Origin: Albugo candida
Lineage: Eukaryota; Oomycota; Peronosporomycetes; Albuginales; Albuginaceae
Assembly (NCBI GenBank): GCA_905220665.1
Contig: CAJNAR010000166.1
Location: 1-64,000 of the forward strand
DNA: 64,000 nucleotides
Direction of reading: 5' to 3'
In this document: piece after piece, positions 35,722-47,790 of the stretch
Numbering within the stretch: the stretch's first letter is position 1
How the letters are laid out: each line of letters opens with the position of its first letter
Notes under the pieces: model-generated
Seen by the model: only the letters and a program-made list of their open reading frames with translations
Database searches by the model: none
What the model was told of the DNA's origin: nothing
Made by a program: the position numbers and the translations under genes

Positions 35722-36969
35722 ATGTCGTTCCCTCCATTTTCCACACAATTCACTCGAGAATATTACGAGGAATTGACGAAACAAATTCCTTCCGCTCACA
35801 TCAGTCAACGTAGTGCTTACGAAGAAATAGAAATAGTGGAAGGGTGCACACTGTATGACATTTATCGTCAGCCTAGAAAACCAGTAACTGATCCCGACGC
35901 CACTAAAGTGCTCCATGTCCGCGATCTGAATTCTAATCTAACATGTCCAATATGTCTTGGACTAATTAACCAAACAATGGTCGTGATGGAGTGTTTACAT
36001 CGATTTTGTGGTGATTGTATACAGAAATGCCTTCGTCTTGCGATCAAAGAGTGTCCTTCGTGTCGAATTCACATTCCATCGAAACGAGCACTACGAAGGG
36101 ATCTAAATTTTGATGCGTTGATCGCCACGATATATCCAGACAGACAAGAGTTCGAGCAGCAAGAAGCGCAACTAATCGAGGAAGTTAATCGATTAAGAAA
36201 TTACAATAATGCTTTCACCAATGGAGTCAAGCAAGGTGTTGAGAGCCAAGCATCAATAAGAAGACAGCGTGGTAAAAAGAACACAAAGAGTACGATACGT
36301 CGATCATCGAGTTCTTCTCAATCGCAGGAACTGATAAATACAGGCAGTGGCTCGAAAGTAGAAGAAAGTGCACAGGAAAGTAAGAGCAGCCAGTCAACTC
36401 CACTCAATGAAGATCGCACATCAAGCGCGAAGAAGAGAAAATATCCTGAAATGGATGCCCAAGAAATTAATTTGAAGGTTGTGCTTCATCCAAAAGAAAC
36501 AGATCTCACAAAAAGAGTGAAAAAAACACTATTTCGCACTTCTCCACGTTTAAAAATTCGCCATTTGAAACGTTACTTGTTGGGATTGATGGAAGTTTCG
36601 AAAAATTCGGCTCTTGCCTCACAAATAAGAATCACTCTACCAAAAGAGAATGCCGAAATATGCGGATTGCATGCAGGTCCACAGGTCGATGGACTCAATA
36701 ATCAGAACCCTTCCGATACATCTCAAAGCGATAAGCACTTGCGATATGATCTATTTATTGAACAACATTTGGCTGACCACGTCATGCTTTCTGAGATATA
36801 CGCTCAGTACGGAATGGGAATGGATTGGGAAATGAAATTGTGCTACCATTTTTCTCCAGATGTTATTGTCGGTGCTCAAGATATGCTGCAGACTATCGAC
36901 GTCACGGTTTCACGTCCCAGTTTAGGCGCTGAAGATGTTTTAGGCTTTGGCGATAAACAAATATTTTAG
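35722..36969 (+). CDS. RING1/RING2-like Polycomb E3 ubiquitin ligase
   Basis: Intronless, 415 residues. A C3HC4 RING finger near residues 75-115 (CPICLGLINQTMVVMECLHR, FCGDCIQKCLR, CPSCR) is preceded by a short acidic region and followed by RRDLNFDALIATIYPDR, the arrangement of RING1/RNF2, the PRC1 ligase for histone H2A. A Ser-rich low-complexity linker follows. The C-terminal 140 residues (KIRHLKRYLLGLM, RYDLFIEQ, MLSEIYAQYG) fit a RAWUL-type ubiquitin-like fold. The last 30 nt overlap the 3' coding end of the opposite-strand PTAR1-like gene. Assignment to PRC1 rests on architecture; other RING-RAWUL proteins are possible. Confidence 0.85.
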   Translation: MSFPPFSTQFTREYYEELTKQIPSAHISQRSAYEEIEIVEGCTLYDIYRQPRKPVTDPDATKVLHVRDLNSNLTCPICLGLINQTMVVMECLHRFCGDCIQKCLRLAIKECPSCRIHIPSKRALRRDLNFDALIATIYPDRQEFEQQEAQLIEEVNRLRNYNNAFTNGVKQGVESQASIRRQRGKKNTKSTIRRSSSSSQSQELINTGSGSKVEESAQESKSSQSTPLNEDRTSSAKKRKYPEMDAQEINLKVVLHPKETDLTKRVKKTLFRTSPRLKIRHLKRYLLGLMEVSKNSALASQIRITLPKENAEICGLHAGPQVDGLNNQNPSDTSQSDKHLRYDLFIEQHLADHVMLSEIYAQYGMGMDWEMKLCYHFSPDVIVGAQDMLQTIDVTVSRPSLGAEDVLGFGDKQIF

Positions 36970-38283
36970 CAGAATTTCGTCATTCTGACTCCATTCGTTC
37001 ATATCAAATCGAAGCCCCTTCACAATCTTTGATATTTTATCAGGTCGTGTACATTTTGAGGCACAAAACTCCAACAGCCATAATGCAAATTGTTTAGCAA
37101 ACAGGTTGCTACCTGTCACGTCCGCAGAAAATCGTAATGCAGTTTCTATCTCAGTCACAACTGTTTGCACAGTACTTTTACAAATATTGTGCGTTGTATG
37201 AAAATGCAATGAATCCCAAGCAAGTTGTAGACTCTCTGAAGCGCCTGAGGCCTTGCGAATGTTGCATATACTCTCAATCAGAATCTTACTTGTATCACAA
37301 ATCAATGTCTCAAAGCAAGATGTTGTATGCGTCTCCTTCCTGAATGCGAATGCGAGATACTGCTGGATAACAAATCGGCGGTGGTACCATAACGCCTCGT
37401 GCTTCGGATACGCCGACAAAAGCTGCGAGATGTACTCGTATTCAGCCGACAGAATCATTTTTGCGCTCTTCTTCATAACATTTGCTACCCATTCAATTTT
37501 CAGCGCCGACGAAACAAGCAGTGCTCTATGATTCCATCCTGAGCCGTCCATCAAGTGTGATTTGCACCACATATTCATCATTTCCATTTCTTCTTTGATT
37601 AGGGTTTGTTGAGCACTTTTGTGCTTATTCATACCAGTAATTTGCAACCATATCCAATGACGATAGCTCCATGCATGATAATTACGTGGATACCGCTCTG
37701 CAATGATCTCACATAGCTCAATTTCCTCCTTTAAATAAGCAAAGTGTTCCTCTGTCGGTCGACGAGCAGAAAGCCAACGACTGCAACATACGAATTCAAT
37801 TAACGAGTTCTTCTTGCCAGCAAGAGACTTACCGATAGGCCCATGTGTCAATGCTTTTTGGATGGAACAACAACACAAGAGTACAAAATTTCAGCTCCTC
37901 ATTGAGTGTCAAGTAAGACCGCGCCACAAGCTTTCTTCTGGTATTCCAGGCTGAATAAAAATCCGGGCTTATGAGTACAATCGCACGTGTTGCGTTACTC
38001 AGTCTGGCAAGGATTGCATCAGGGACTTGAGGTACATTCAGATTTGAATTTAAAGAATGAAATTCATCTCGTCCCTCTCTAAAAAGTTGTGGCGCAACTC
38101 GTAGTGCGATTGCAAGTTTATGAGAATGTAATTGAAAGGATTGACTGGCCTCATCAAGTATATAGCCAACTTCGTCGCTAGTTTCAAGATGTCATGAAGC
38201 GACTAATTTTATTTGAAGTAATGCAATACTCACATGAGCGGATCTTGAGAGAACAATACGGTCAACTGTTCCACATACGCCAT
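36940..38283 (-). CDS. PTAR1-like protein prenyltransferase alpha-subunit repeat protein
   Basis: Three exons in transcription order: 38283-38234, 38177-37833 and 37780-36940 (introns 56 and 52 bp), giving 411 residues, close to the 402 of animal PTAR1. PPTA repeats with the W.YRRW-type signature are DTWAYRRWL (split by intron 2), NYHAWSYRHWIW, GSGWNHRALL and HEALWYHRRF, plus SAWNTRRKLV upstream. PTAR1 forms the alpha partner of Rab geranylgeranyltransferase type 3. The catalytic beta subunit is not in the window. The start is set by the ATG of a 50-nt first exon whose splice restores the frame. The 3' end overlaps the RING1-like CDS tail to tail. Confidence 0.88.
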
Positions 38284-38829
38284 TTCGTAAATGTGATTGG
38301 ATACAAATGCTTCCTAAACAACTCATGTCAATTTTTTTTTTGACGAGAAGGCATCCCGGCTGTCTGTCTGCGGATTGAGCTGTCGACGTTTACCCTCTAT
38401 AGTCAATGTAAATTGGTCTCTAAACCTCCCACATACCAGCATCATTATTTGTTCAAGTCGATGGATGCTTGCGATATTCTCCTTCGCCTTTCTGAATGAA
38501 ATCTGTCATCTTAATAAGACTTGTGTATTCCTGAGCCGCCTTTGCTCTCGCACACATCTCATTCTTCAAAGCAGTTTCTATGCTCTCTTGCCTGCTATCT
38601 AGACTTTCTGCCCTTCATCGTCTATATGTTTTCGACGGTAGCCTGGCCATATCGTATGACCATCAAAACTAGATTCAGTTTTGCGTGCGATATGCCGATT
38701 AGCATGATTGCGCAGGTTGACATTGTCATCTTATCCAAGTTGAGCATTTTCACAGGATAAGTATACTAGGGAACTTTAGATGTGATATTTTTACACAAAG
38801 TGGTCATTGGATCTTGAGAAGGCGTGACC
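38284..38829. promoter_or_regulatory. Divergent intergenic region, PTAR1-like / CEP164-like
   Basis: 546 bp containing a T9-10 tract near 38331-38341. Open stretches on the plus strand look non-coding. No motif was recognised. Confidence 0.35.
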
Positions 38830-41800
38830 ATGGATACGAATGGACAATGTGATAGCATTGTTCTGGAAGAAGAAATAGATCCCAATTATGAACCTTCCGA
38901 GAAAGAAGTTATTGAATATGCAACATGGCTTGGGATGAATTTAGTAGAAGAAAAGGAGCTTTTCTGGATTGCTAGAGAAGGCCTGAAAGCTCCATTACCT
39001 GAAAACTGGAAACCTTGTAAAACTACAGACACTGAAGAGATCTATTACTTTAATTTTTCTAGTGGGGAAAGCACTTGGGAACATCCGTGCGATGAAGTAA
39101 GATAAACTCAGACGATGTTGAGAAGCGCCATGTAGGACTAATTCTATCGTGATCGTAGTACTATCGGAATTTGTATCAAGAGCACAAGAAAAAGAGCCTT
39201 GGATCTAAAATGCGTGAGGTTCAAAAACTATTGAATTTCTTGTAACAAATTCGTCGAAAAGTACCTCTCTTCGTTTCATAGGAACCGAATGAACGGAAGA
39301 AAAAAGAGCAAGAAGATGTTGCCGAACTGCTCGGAAAAAAAGGAACCAGCAAAAAGAAGAAAAATCTTCCTCGCAAAGCAGTAGAAGCGGGCCGCCCCTC
39401 AAAAAATGAGCTCGGAAGTGTCATCGAAAAGAAGCCTCTCGGAGGTATAAGTAAGGTAATTCACACGTGTCATTTTGATCTCTTATAAGACTTTCTTTAA
39501 GATCGTTTTGTAAGCCTGGAAGTCTGGCGCTGCTGCAGAATGTCGGCAGTTTACATGTAGACATTTATCATTGTACCGATCTCATTTTTATCCATTTTTT
39601 GCTTAGAAACTGAGCAGTGTGAGTTCAGCAGCTGAGCTAACAAGCAGGAAATTACCGAGCAGCGAACATAATGATGTTAGAGATGAACTTCGCGCTGGTC
39701 CTTCGATGAACTTCCAGACACTTTCGAAACCTCCATTGATTTCGTTGAGCTCTCAGAAGGAATCTGCAAGCAATTATAACGGCAAACCCGGGACAACCAC
39801 GACAAATACAAAAGAGGATATTGAGAGAAAACGAACAAAGTATGAAGAGCAAAAGAGAATTCTGAAAGAAGCACATGAGAAGACTCTTGTAGACATGAAT
39901 CATTCCCATCAAGAACAGCTTGAAAAATGTAGCATCGGATTTCGACAGGAGATCAGAATCATGCAGGAAGAGCAAGAGAGGGAATACAAAAGTAGCAAAG
40001 CAGAATATGAAAGGAAACGAAACGTGATGGAAAACGAGATGGATAGAAATGAAAATGCGCTTTCACTTGAAAGAAAAGAAAAGATAAAACGTATAGAAAC
40101 AGAAACTCAGTTTGTGACATCAGTCAAGAAAAATGAATTGCAGAAGACTATTGAAAAACTCGAAAGAGAGCAGAAAACGTTTCTGACAAATTTACAAGAA
40201 AAGTTTGAGAAGGAGAGATGTGACTGTATAAGTGACATACAGCGGAAACGTCAAGAGCTCACGAATGAGCTCGAGGACACAAAAGATACCCAAACTTTGC
40301 GGGAAGAAAATGAAGCTTTGCGACGGGATTTAGGATTTCTCGGAGAAGAAATAGGCGCATTGAAAGATGAACGTGAGACTTTGCTTGCAGAAATGAAGAA
40401 GCTTCAAGACAGTACTTCTCAGAAAGAGTATCAAGCACAAGAACGGAGTCCTTCTACCTTCGATAAACACACCTGCACCAATTGTGAAAATTCGACTCGG
40501 ATGTGCCAAGAATGGCAAGCTAAATACAATGATTCGATAGAAACGATCGATAAGCTTAGGGATCAGATATCCGCCTTACAGAGACATTTGACCGCAGCAA
40601 ACGAGCAGATAAGTGCAGCCGATGCAAACGTCTCGGAAGGCGGCATATCAATTGTAGAAGAATCCAAAAATTTGCAGCAAATCCCCAGTGACTGGAGTAT
40701 ACAGTTGGCGAGTTTACAAGAACAGCTCGAGAGAAAAGAACGAGCGCTAGAGGAGGAGATAAAGAAGAACAAAAAATATGGAAACAATGACCAACTTGAA
40801 ATAGTGGCGAGTAAGCGATTGCTAGATGCGCAAAACAAAATCACTATGCTGAGCGATCAAGTGGAAGGTGCAAGCAAATGGAAGGAAGAAACGGAGAAAA
40901 AAATGAACGAGATCAATGATGAAAGAAGACAATCAGAGATGCAACAAGATCATGAGATGAGAAAAGCCCAACAGAGAATTGAGTGCCTTACAGATCAGCT
41001 CTCTGTCGAGCGCGAAGCGCGGAAAAATGCTGATAGCTCGATCTCCGAACTGAATACAGAGATCGGTAGTTTCAAAGCATCAACGATAAAAGCTAAAGAG
41101 GATGTTGATGCACAGAAAAGACTGATTGAGGATCTAGAAAGAGAACGAAATCTTTTATTGCAGAGGTTGGGTTCACAAAATCGATGTACTGGAGAGGATA
41201 CCGAAGCGACAGAAAGCTTGTTCTCAGTAGTAGAGAAACAGAAGGGGCAAGTGGATCGTCTAGAGGCGCTGATAAAATCACATAACGAAGAAAAGAATGA
41301 CTTGATCAAGCAGATAGAAGCTTTGAATGGAGAAGTTGACCAAGTTACAATTCGGCTCCGAGAAGCGGAAGCCGATAAAGACCGTGAAATACTTAGAGGA
41401 AAACAAAAAGAAGCTGAGTTGGAGAATTTACACGCACGGCTTCAGGTTACAGAATCTGAGATTATTGATGTACGAAAAGACTTGCAAAAATCCATGATCG
41501 ATTCCATAGAATACAAAGCACAATTAAATCGATTAGGTAATTCGGAACGAATGCTTCAGGAAAAGCTTGCATTTATGAGCCAAAATCACGAAGATTGGGA
41601 AGAACAGAAACGATCTTTAGAGCATGAGTTAGGCTCAAGTCGTAAAGAACTACGAGCAAAATGCATTCTTCTCGATGACCAACAAAATCGCTTCAATGAA
41701 TTGTGCAACGAGAAAGAGATGCTTCAACAACAACTGGATGAGGTGAGTTCTCGGTCGGGTAAAACAAGGAATACAACAATGACGATATTGGATGGTGAAA

Positions 41801-44800
41801 AATGGAGTGCTGAAGAGATAGAAAGAGCCAGATTATTGCAGTCTCAACTTGCTGACTCGGAGATGCGAATCAACCTTTTGGAACAAGATAGAGCAAATCG
41901 GGCTGAGAAACAAAGGGAATTGACTCAGAAGTATTTTGAGGCAGAGAATAAAGTGAGAGACTTGGAGGACGATAAACAGAATTTACATTCCGATTCGCAC
42001 AAGCTGAAGTTGGAAGTTGCAAAATGGAAAGATAAAGCCGAACAAGCAGATAAAGAATGTGCTGCGCTGAATGCAAAGCTGATGGAGTTGCAACTTGAGA
42101 AAGAGACATTAGAATTCACTTCACAGAACCTGTTAGAAACTGAAAGGAGAAACCTTAAGGTCTCCACAACTTTGCAAAACACCATAGAAACACTGGAAAA
42201 GCAGCTACAAGATCTCATACAGCAGCTGTTTGATGAAAAAACTGCTGGACGATCAACTGCAGTGGAGTTACATGGGTCTAATAACCGATGTAAACGGCTA
42301 GAGAATGAATTGCTACACTCACAAGAACGCAACAAACAGCTTGAACATGAGCGAAATGATTTTGAAAGTAAATATAAAGCCCAAGAAAAGGAGAACCGCG
42401 TGTTGGAGAATCATACAAGAAGTATGCAATCAGACGCACACGATTGCGAATCAAAGATCAAACTACTTGAAGACACTTCGGCAGCCTCAATGGAGAAAGT
42501 TAAATTGCTCGAAGCTGAAGTACTCGAGCAGCAGACAAAGTGTAAGAAGGAACGGGAAGATAAAGAATGCGCAATTCGAAAAATAGAAACTGAGAAAATG
42601 GAGCTTGAAGAGGTAGTGATATCTTGCAAGCGTCGAGCTGAACTATCAGAGTCCAGGGCTAATGAGGTTGATTCAGCGGTCTTACGTGCAGACTTTCAAT
42701 CGACTATGAAGCTACAACAGCTTCAAAATGCACTAGAAGCTTCAAATTTCGCTCGAACATCTTTAGAAAACAAGAATCGAGTATTGGCAACGGATTTAGT
42801 ATCCTACAAAGAATCAGTCAAGTCTGCCAGTGTAGAGATCGCACAAACCAAAGAAAAATTGGATTCGGTAACAAAGGAGAACAGAGAGCTGCAAGAAACG
42901 TTGTTGATGATCAATACCATGAAAACGCAATCAGAGGCGTCAGTTTTGCGAACTTTCGATGAAATTCAGTTGCAACATTTGTCGACAAATCAGGACGTCA
43001 CTCTAGTCAAGTCACATCTCGCTGACGTGAATACATCCGAGCTTGAGTCCCATCTGGCGGATGTTACAACCAAGCTCGAAAATGCTAATAGGCGAGCAGC
43101 AGTAATGGAAGATCGCTGCAAGCATCAGACCATAACGATCGAATCATTGCATGTTGAGATATCATCTTTACGCTCCAGTCTACAGAAGCTTCATTTGTCG
43201 GCTATGGAAGCATTACCGTCAATAGAACGGATGGAGTATGAGCATAAAAAACGACTTTTAAGGATGGAATATCAAACCCAACTTGGTGCATTTCAAGAAC
43301 GAGAAGAACAAGCTTTCATCAGAAACAAAGCTCGGTCACGAGCTAAGTATGATAAAGAATTGGATGAACTGATCGCTGACTTAGAGAGACAAAAGGAACA
43401 ACGGATGCAGCATGAACAAGACCTGTGCATGCAATTAATTCAGCAATTACGAGAACAACACAACATCCGTCTGAAAGAAATCAAACGACAATGGAAAAAT
43501 GAGTCTCGAGCTTTGGAAAATGAAAGGAAAATCAAAGACAGAGAACACGTGGATAAAATCTCTCGACAACTTCGACAAGAAAACGATGAAGCGAGTTCTT
43601 CTATTCGAGAACAAAAGCGGCACCTGAGAGAGCAAATGCTGGATCAACAAGAAAATGCAATTGAAGGCGACCATTTGACTGACTTTTTCCGCTCAGCTCC
43701 AGCTGAAAAGCATTCACTGTCACTCCAGCCGGATAAAATGGCTGCTACATCTCGCAGAGGAAATAAGTATCAAAATGTCAGTCGAAAGTGGCAAAGACGT
43801 ATCAAAGTAGAGCGCGCTCTTATCCAAAGAGCTTCAAAGATTGCATCCAGAGAGCGGGATAATCTGAGTCACCAACACGAAAATTTAAGGAATGAGAAGA
43901 AGAAATGGCGTCAGGATGCTGCCTCATGCCATAGTGCACACGACCGATTAATGTTACAGGAGATGAAGAATATTATTGATCAGGTACAAAGAAGAATATA
44001 TCTCACATCCCATTTCTTTTATATACCGCTCTTTCTAGAATGCATTGAATTATAATATGAGCATCAGACGCCTTCGAGATATGGAAAATCGTATCCATCA
44101 TCGTCAACAATGTGTCCGCCAAATGGAGAAAACAGGTCTGATCGTAATTCCCTCTTCTATTACATTTCAAAACCAAATTTTATTCTGTTAGTTGAACGGC
44201 TTGCAAACACTTGGAGTACAAAGCACGATAGAGTTCCGAAAGTCCCGGTTTTGAAGACATTTAGTGAGACGGAAGAAGATGTAGAATGTGACATGTATGA
44301 AGAATCTATACCATCAGATGAGGATGCTTACCATTCAGATAGCTCTGACTTGGAAACGAATCAAAATGATTCGACAGTGAGTGCAATAATTCGAAAACTA
44401 GAGCGTATTGACGAGAAATTGCTTGCCGGAGATAAGAAAACTCCACAAGCTTCTTTTTTTTCCTCGACAATTGGCAACCAGCTACATCTGTCGAATTCGC
44501 TCGATGCCCACCGGATGCCACTGTCTCGTGAAGGAAACTCTGTCTCATCAGGAGCATTACCAAGATCGATGAACGGGCTGCCAAGACAAGATAATCCAAG
44601 CTGGGCGATTGCTCCACAAGGTAATTGGAACTGCGCGAGATATCCAGTGTTCGCACAACCTGCTTGGAACCAAATGCACGCCACATCGTTTCCTTTTTGC
44701 CCAAACTCATCAAATGAACGATTCTCAGGTTTGACTTCTTACCATCGACAGATCAACAACTGGGCCCAAGGACGCCAAAAGGTTCAGCGTGCGGCCAAAA

Positions 44801-44907
44801 AACAAGCGGCATGGCTTTCGAATTTGTCAAAAGAAATACAAGAGTATAAAACCAACACAAATCTCAGAAATTTTGAGAAAAATACGCTGCTGGACGAATC
44901 AATTTGA
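38830..44907 (+). CDS. CEP164: CEP164-like basal body / distal appendage protein
   Basis: Six exons: 38830-39096, 39159-39218, 39282-39455, 39607-43983, 44039-44135 and 44192-44907, giving 1896 residues. The N-terminus has the CEP164 hallmark: an acidic helical region (NYEPSEKEVIEYATWLGM), ..PLPENWKPCK, a WW domain (IYYFNFSSGESTWEHPCDE), then YYRNLYQEHKKKSLGS. The bulk of exon 4 is a long Glu/Lys/Gln-rich coiled coil. The C-terminal 230 residues are less charged. CEP164 sits on distal appendages of the mother centriole and is needed for cilium docking, fitting a flagellated zoospore stage. It is longer than the human protein (about 1460). The splice from exon 3 could use GGAG|GTATAA instead of AAG|GTAATT. 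Confidence 0.9.
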
Positions 44908-44927
44908 GCAAAATATTCACAATATAC

Positions 44928-45881
44928 TTAGCTTTCTAAAGCTTTACCAACAGCGGAATCAGATTTGGATCGAGAATGTTGCTGATGACAAACGAAACCA
45001 ACACGTGGTGTTGGGTATGCTGGCTGCATAAGCTCAGATATATCCATTTCTTTTCCTCCTAGCTGAATCACTTGTTGCGATACCTCTAGTATCGTTTCTC
45101 GAATTTTCGCTTTGAAAGCAATAAAATATTTCTTATCGGATAGTCCGTGTTGATACTTGAGTCGTTTGTATACCTCCCAAGGCACATCTTGACTTTCGAT
45201 ATCTTCTGGTTCTGTGCTTTCATACTGTAGCCTCAAACTTTTTTGCTGGTAATCTTCGGCGAGAACAGATTCATTGCGACTACAAAAAGCTTAAGGATCT
45301 TGTCATACATCACAGCAGACAATAATTACGCGCTATAAACCATCGCAAGGCTATTAAACGTTTCCGCAACTTTACTTCCTTTTTCTCCGTAATGATTGAT
45401 ACGAGATTCCAGAGCACGTGTTAGGTGTTGCAAGGCGATGTCAAGGACTCCATGAAGGCGATATGTAGTGCCCAAATCTTGCAATGTTTGTCCGACTAAT
45501 TCTTCTGCAAGTATTCCTTAGGAAATCATGCATTTATATTGGATTCAGTAACTGACCAGGACCAAATTTCTCATGGATCACGAGACGTCGGTGCAGAAGC
45601 GCAAGAGCTTTTTCATAGGCGCCAGTCATGTTGTACAGAAGCGCTAATTGCCCCAAATTGTCGGAGACATTCCATTCAACTAATGCAGGAGACAGTATGA
45701 TGCAAATGACATAAAACACAATTAAGTAGACAGACATTCGCCATACTGAAGTTCTTGCTTATGCAGCAGCTTTTCTTGGTGTGCAATTGCCTGGAAAAAA
45801 TTGTTAGCAAATACTGCATTAGAGATTACAAACAATAGCTACCGCTAGCACTAAATCTTTTTTGACATTGGGCGGAGTCAT
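44928..45881 (-). CDS. Kinesin-light-chain-like TPR protein
   Basis: Five exons in transcription order: 45881-45843, 45790-45736, 45679-45557, 45504-45330 and 45279-44928, with introns of 50-56 bp and consistent phases, giving 247 residues. TPR units of the kinesin light chain style are visible: SDNLGQLALLYNMTGAYEKA, LALLHRRLVIHEKFGPE, LVGQTLQDLGTTYRLHGVLD, IALQHLTRALESRINHYGEK, GSKVAETFNSLAMVYSA and LAEDYQQKSLRLQ. The C-terminal 90 residues are non-repetitive. It is probably a protein-interaction adaptor. It ends 20 bp from the convergent CEP164-like gene and starts 72 bp downstream of the SDR gene on the same strand. Confidence 0.8.
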
Positions 45882-45953
45882 TTTCGTCGCTTTGGATTGG
45901 ATAGTAGAGAACCCGCTTTTACATGGAGACAAATCGAAACGCACAAACAGTTT

Positions 45954-46955
45954 TTATTCTGTTTTCCAATCGTATATTTCTTGGCAGCTTTTCCAGAGTT
46001 GATCACGTTCTTGTTCGGTACAGGAAGTGAACGCTAAGGGAAAATCTGTTTCGATAGGATTTCGGTCCAGCCAAAAAGTTCCATTTTCATGCGCTTTAGG
46101 CTCATCAGAAATTGCAAGCCAAACCGCGGTATCGGCGCCTTGCTTTTGGTCCCGCATCATATTTCTGTGCCATTTCTCGAATGAAGGTAAGGATGAAGTA
46201 ACACCGGGAGTTTTTGCCCATCCAGGATGCATCGAGTAAAACATAACTCCTGTGTGTCCAGCGATATCTACCCATTTTCGCGTGAGTTCGACTTGAGCGC
46301 GTTTCGCAAGGGAGTACGCGATATTCCCATCATACTCTGATCCAGTTCTTGTGGTCCCTTTAATATCTGTAGAGTCAAGTTTCACCAGATACTGCCCACC
46401 TGATGAGATATTCACAACACGACCATTTGGAGCTTCTTTTAAAAGTGGTAACATCAATGCGGTTAACAGAAAGGATCCTCCTAACGCCACTGCCATCGTT
46501 TTTTCGATTCCGTCCGCTGTTCGATTCTCCTTCTGAAATAGAGCACCAGCATTATTGATTAGACCGTCGAGCTTTAAGTGCTTTGTAGCAAAGGATGCTG
46601 CAAATGAACGTATGCTCTCTGTATCACTCATATCTGCAATATGGATCTCCACTGATGGCTCAAATTCTTCCGATTTAATATCATCGATTAATTCTTTTCT
46701 CGCTTTCTGTGCACGCTGAGGATCACGACATAGCATATGCACAGTAGCCATTCGCTTTGTTAATTCGAACGCAATGGCAAACCCAATTCCAGAGTTTGCA
46801 CCTGTGACAATATAATGTCTCCCGCGGAGATCATTCTTTGTCGCGATATTAGGATCTTTCCATTGACGTCTCGAGCGCTCATATCCACCAGACCCATACT
46901 TTCGGAGTCCCTCAATGTACCATTGTGATGCAGCGATTCCACCAAATCGAACCAT
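45954..46955 (-). CDS. Short-chain dehydrogenase/reductase (DHRS12-like)
   Basis: Intronless, 333 residues. The classical SDR fold shows the TGANSGIG cofactor loop at residues 51-58, LINNAG near 132 and the catalytic YSLAK near 210, with a conserved Ser in NISSGGQY. The N-terminal extension FIGGIA-like (RFGGIAASQWYIEGLRKYG) and the CRDPQRAQKAR stretch match the DHRS12/retinol-dehydrogenase-like subgroup. It is an NAD(P)-dependent oxidoreductase; the substrate is unknown. It shares a 177-bp divergent region with the UEV gene. Confidence 0.9.
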   Translation of the reverse strand: MVRFGGIAASQWYIEGLRKYGSGGYERSRRQWKDPNIATKNDLRGRHYIVTGANSGIGFAIAFELTKRMATVHMLCRDPQRAQKARKELIDDIKSEEFEPSVEIHIADMSDTESIRSFAASFATKHLKLDGLINNAGALFQKENRTADGIEKTMAVALGGSFLLTALMLPLLKEAPNGRVVNISSGGQYLVKLDSTDIKGTTRTGSEYDGNIAYSLAKRAQVELTRKWVDIAGHTGVMFYSMHPGWAKTPGVTSSLPSFEKWHRNMMRDQKQGADTAVWLAISDEPKAHENGTFWLDRNPIETDFPLAFTSCTEQERDQLWKSCQEIYDWKTE

Positions 46956-47132
46956 TGTTCTCTCACAATCAGCCTCGCGTCCAATTGGCTATTTATTGTA
47001 ATAGAAATACTGCAACAATTCTACGCGGTGCCCCCTTACAATCGAGTGTACATTGGTTTCATCGTCGTTATATTCTCAGATTCTGCCATTCGTCTCGGGC
47101 GCTATATAGTATTCCTATAGCATACACGTACT
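46956..47132. promoter_or_regulatory. Short bidirectional promoter region, SDR / UEV
   Basis: Only 177 bp separates the two start codons, so both promoters must lie here or reach into the other gene. No motif was clear enough to name. Confidence 0.5.
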
Positions 47133-47698
47133 ATGGCTAAACCAAACTCCGAAGTGATCGGTGCGTATTGTTATCGTACTTGTTCTTGGTCAAAGTCTTA
47201 ATGGATAAACGTATACTTTATTGTCAAGTTCCTCGGAATTTTAAACTTTTAGAGGAATTAGAGAGCAGTGAAAAAGGAAGAGGAGATATGAGTATTTCGT
47301 ATGGTTTGGAGCATGCGGATGACATTTTCTTAACGAATTGGATTGGCACGATACTTGGACCGGCTGGGGTACGTGCGGGTAGCGCTAGCATTTTTCTGCA
47401 ATGTGATTTATAATTCAAGAAAATGCTGTAGACATGTCATGATGGTCGTCTGTACAGCCTCAGGATTCACTGCAGCGAGCATTATCCACAAATACCACCG
47501 GATGTGTCATTCACCAGCCGCATTAATATGAGCTGTGTGGACGCTCAGTCGGGTCGAGTGGATCCTAGACGAGTTGCAGTACTCGCTAATTGGAATAGAT
47601 GCAGTGGTATTGAGCAAGTTCTTGTCGCACTGAGGTCGGAAATGGGATCCGCAATGAACAAGAGACTTCCACAACCACCTGAAGGTTCATCATTTTAG
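47133..47698 (+). CDS. Ubiquitin-conjugating enzyme variant (UEV, Mms2/UBE2V type)
   Basis: Three exons, 47133-47160, 47229-47368 and 47432-47698 (introns 68 and 63 bp), give 144 residues, the standard UEV length. Marks are [83 protein letters not shown] and the C-terminal LPQPPEG. The E2 catalytic cysteine motif (HPN..G.IC) is absent, as expected for UEVs, which pair with Ubc13 to make K63-linked ubiquitin chains in DNA damage tolerance. The acceptor TGTAG before exon 3 is required to keep frame; earlier AGs bring stops. Confidence 0.93.
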
Positions 47699-47790
47699 AA
47701 CTCTTGAGTTGAATACAAAGTTATCTTTTCACTAGATTTGTTTTCGTCCAAGCAACTTCAAGACGGCCTCATATTCCTTATACTGACCAA

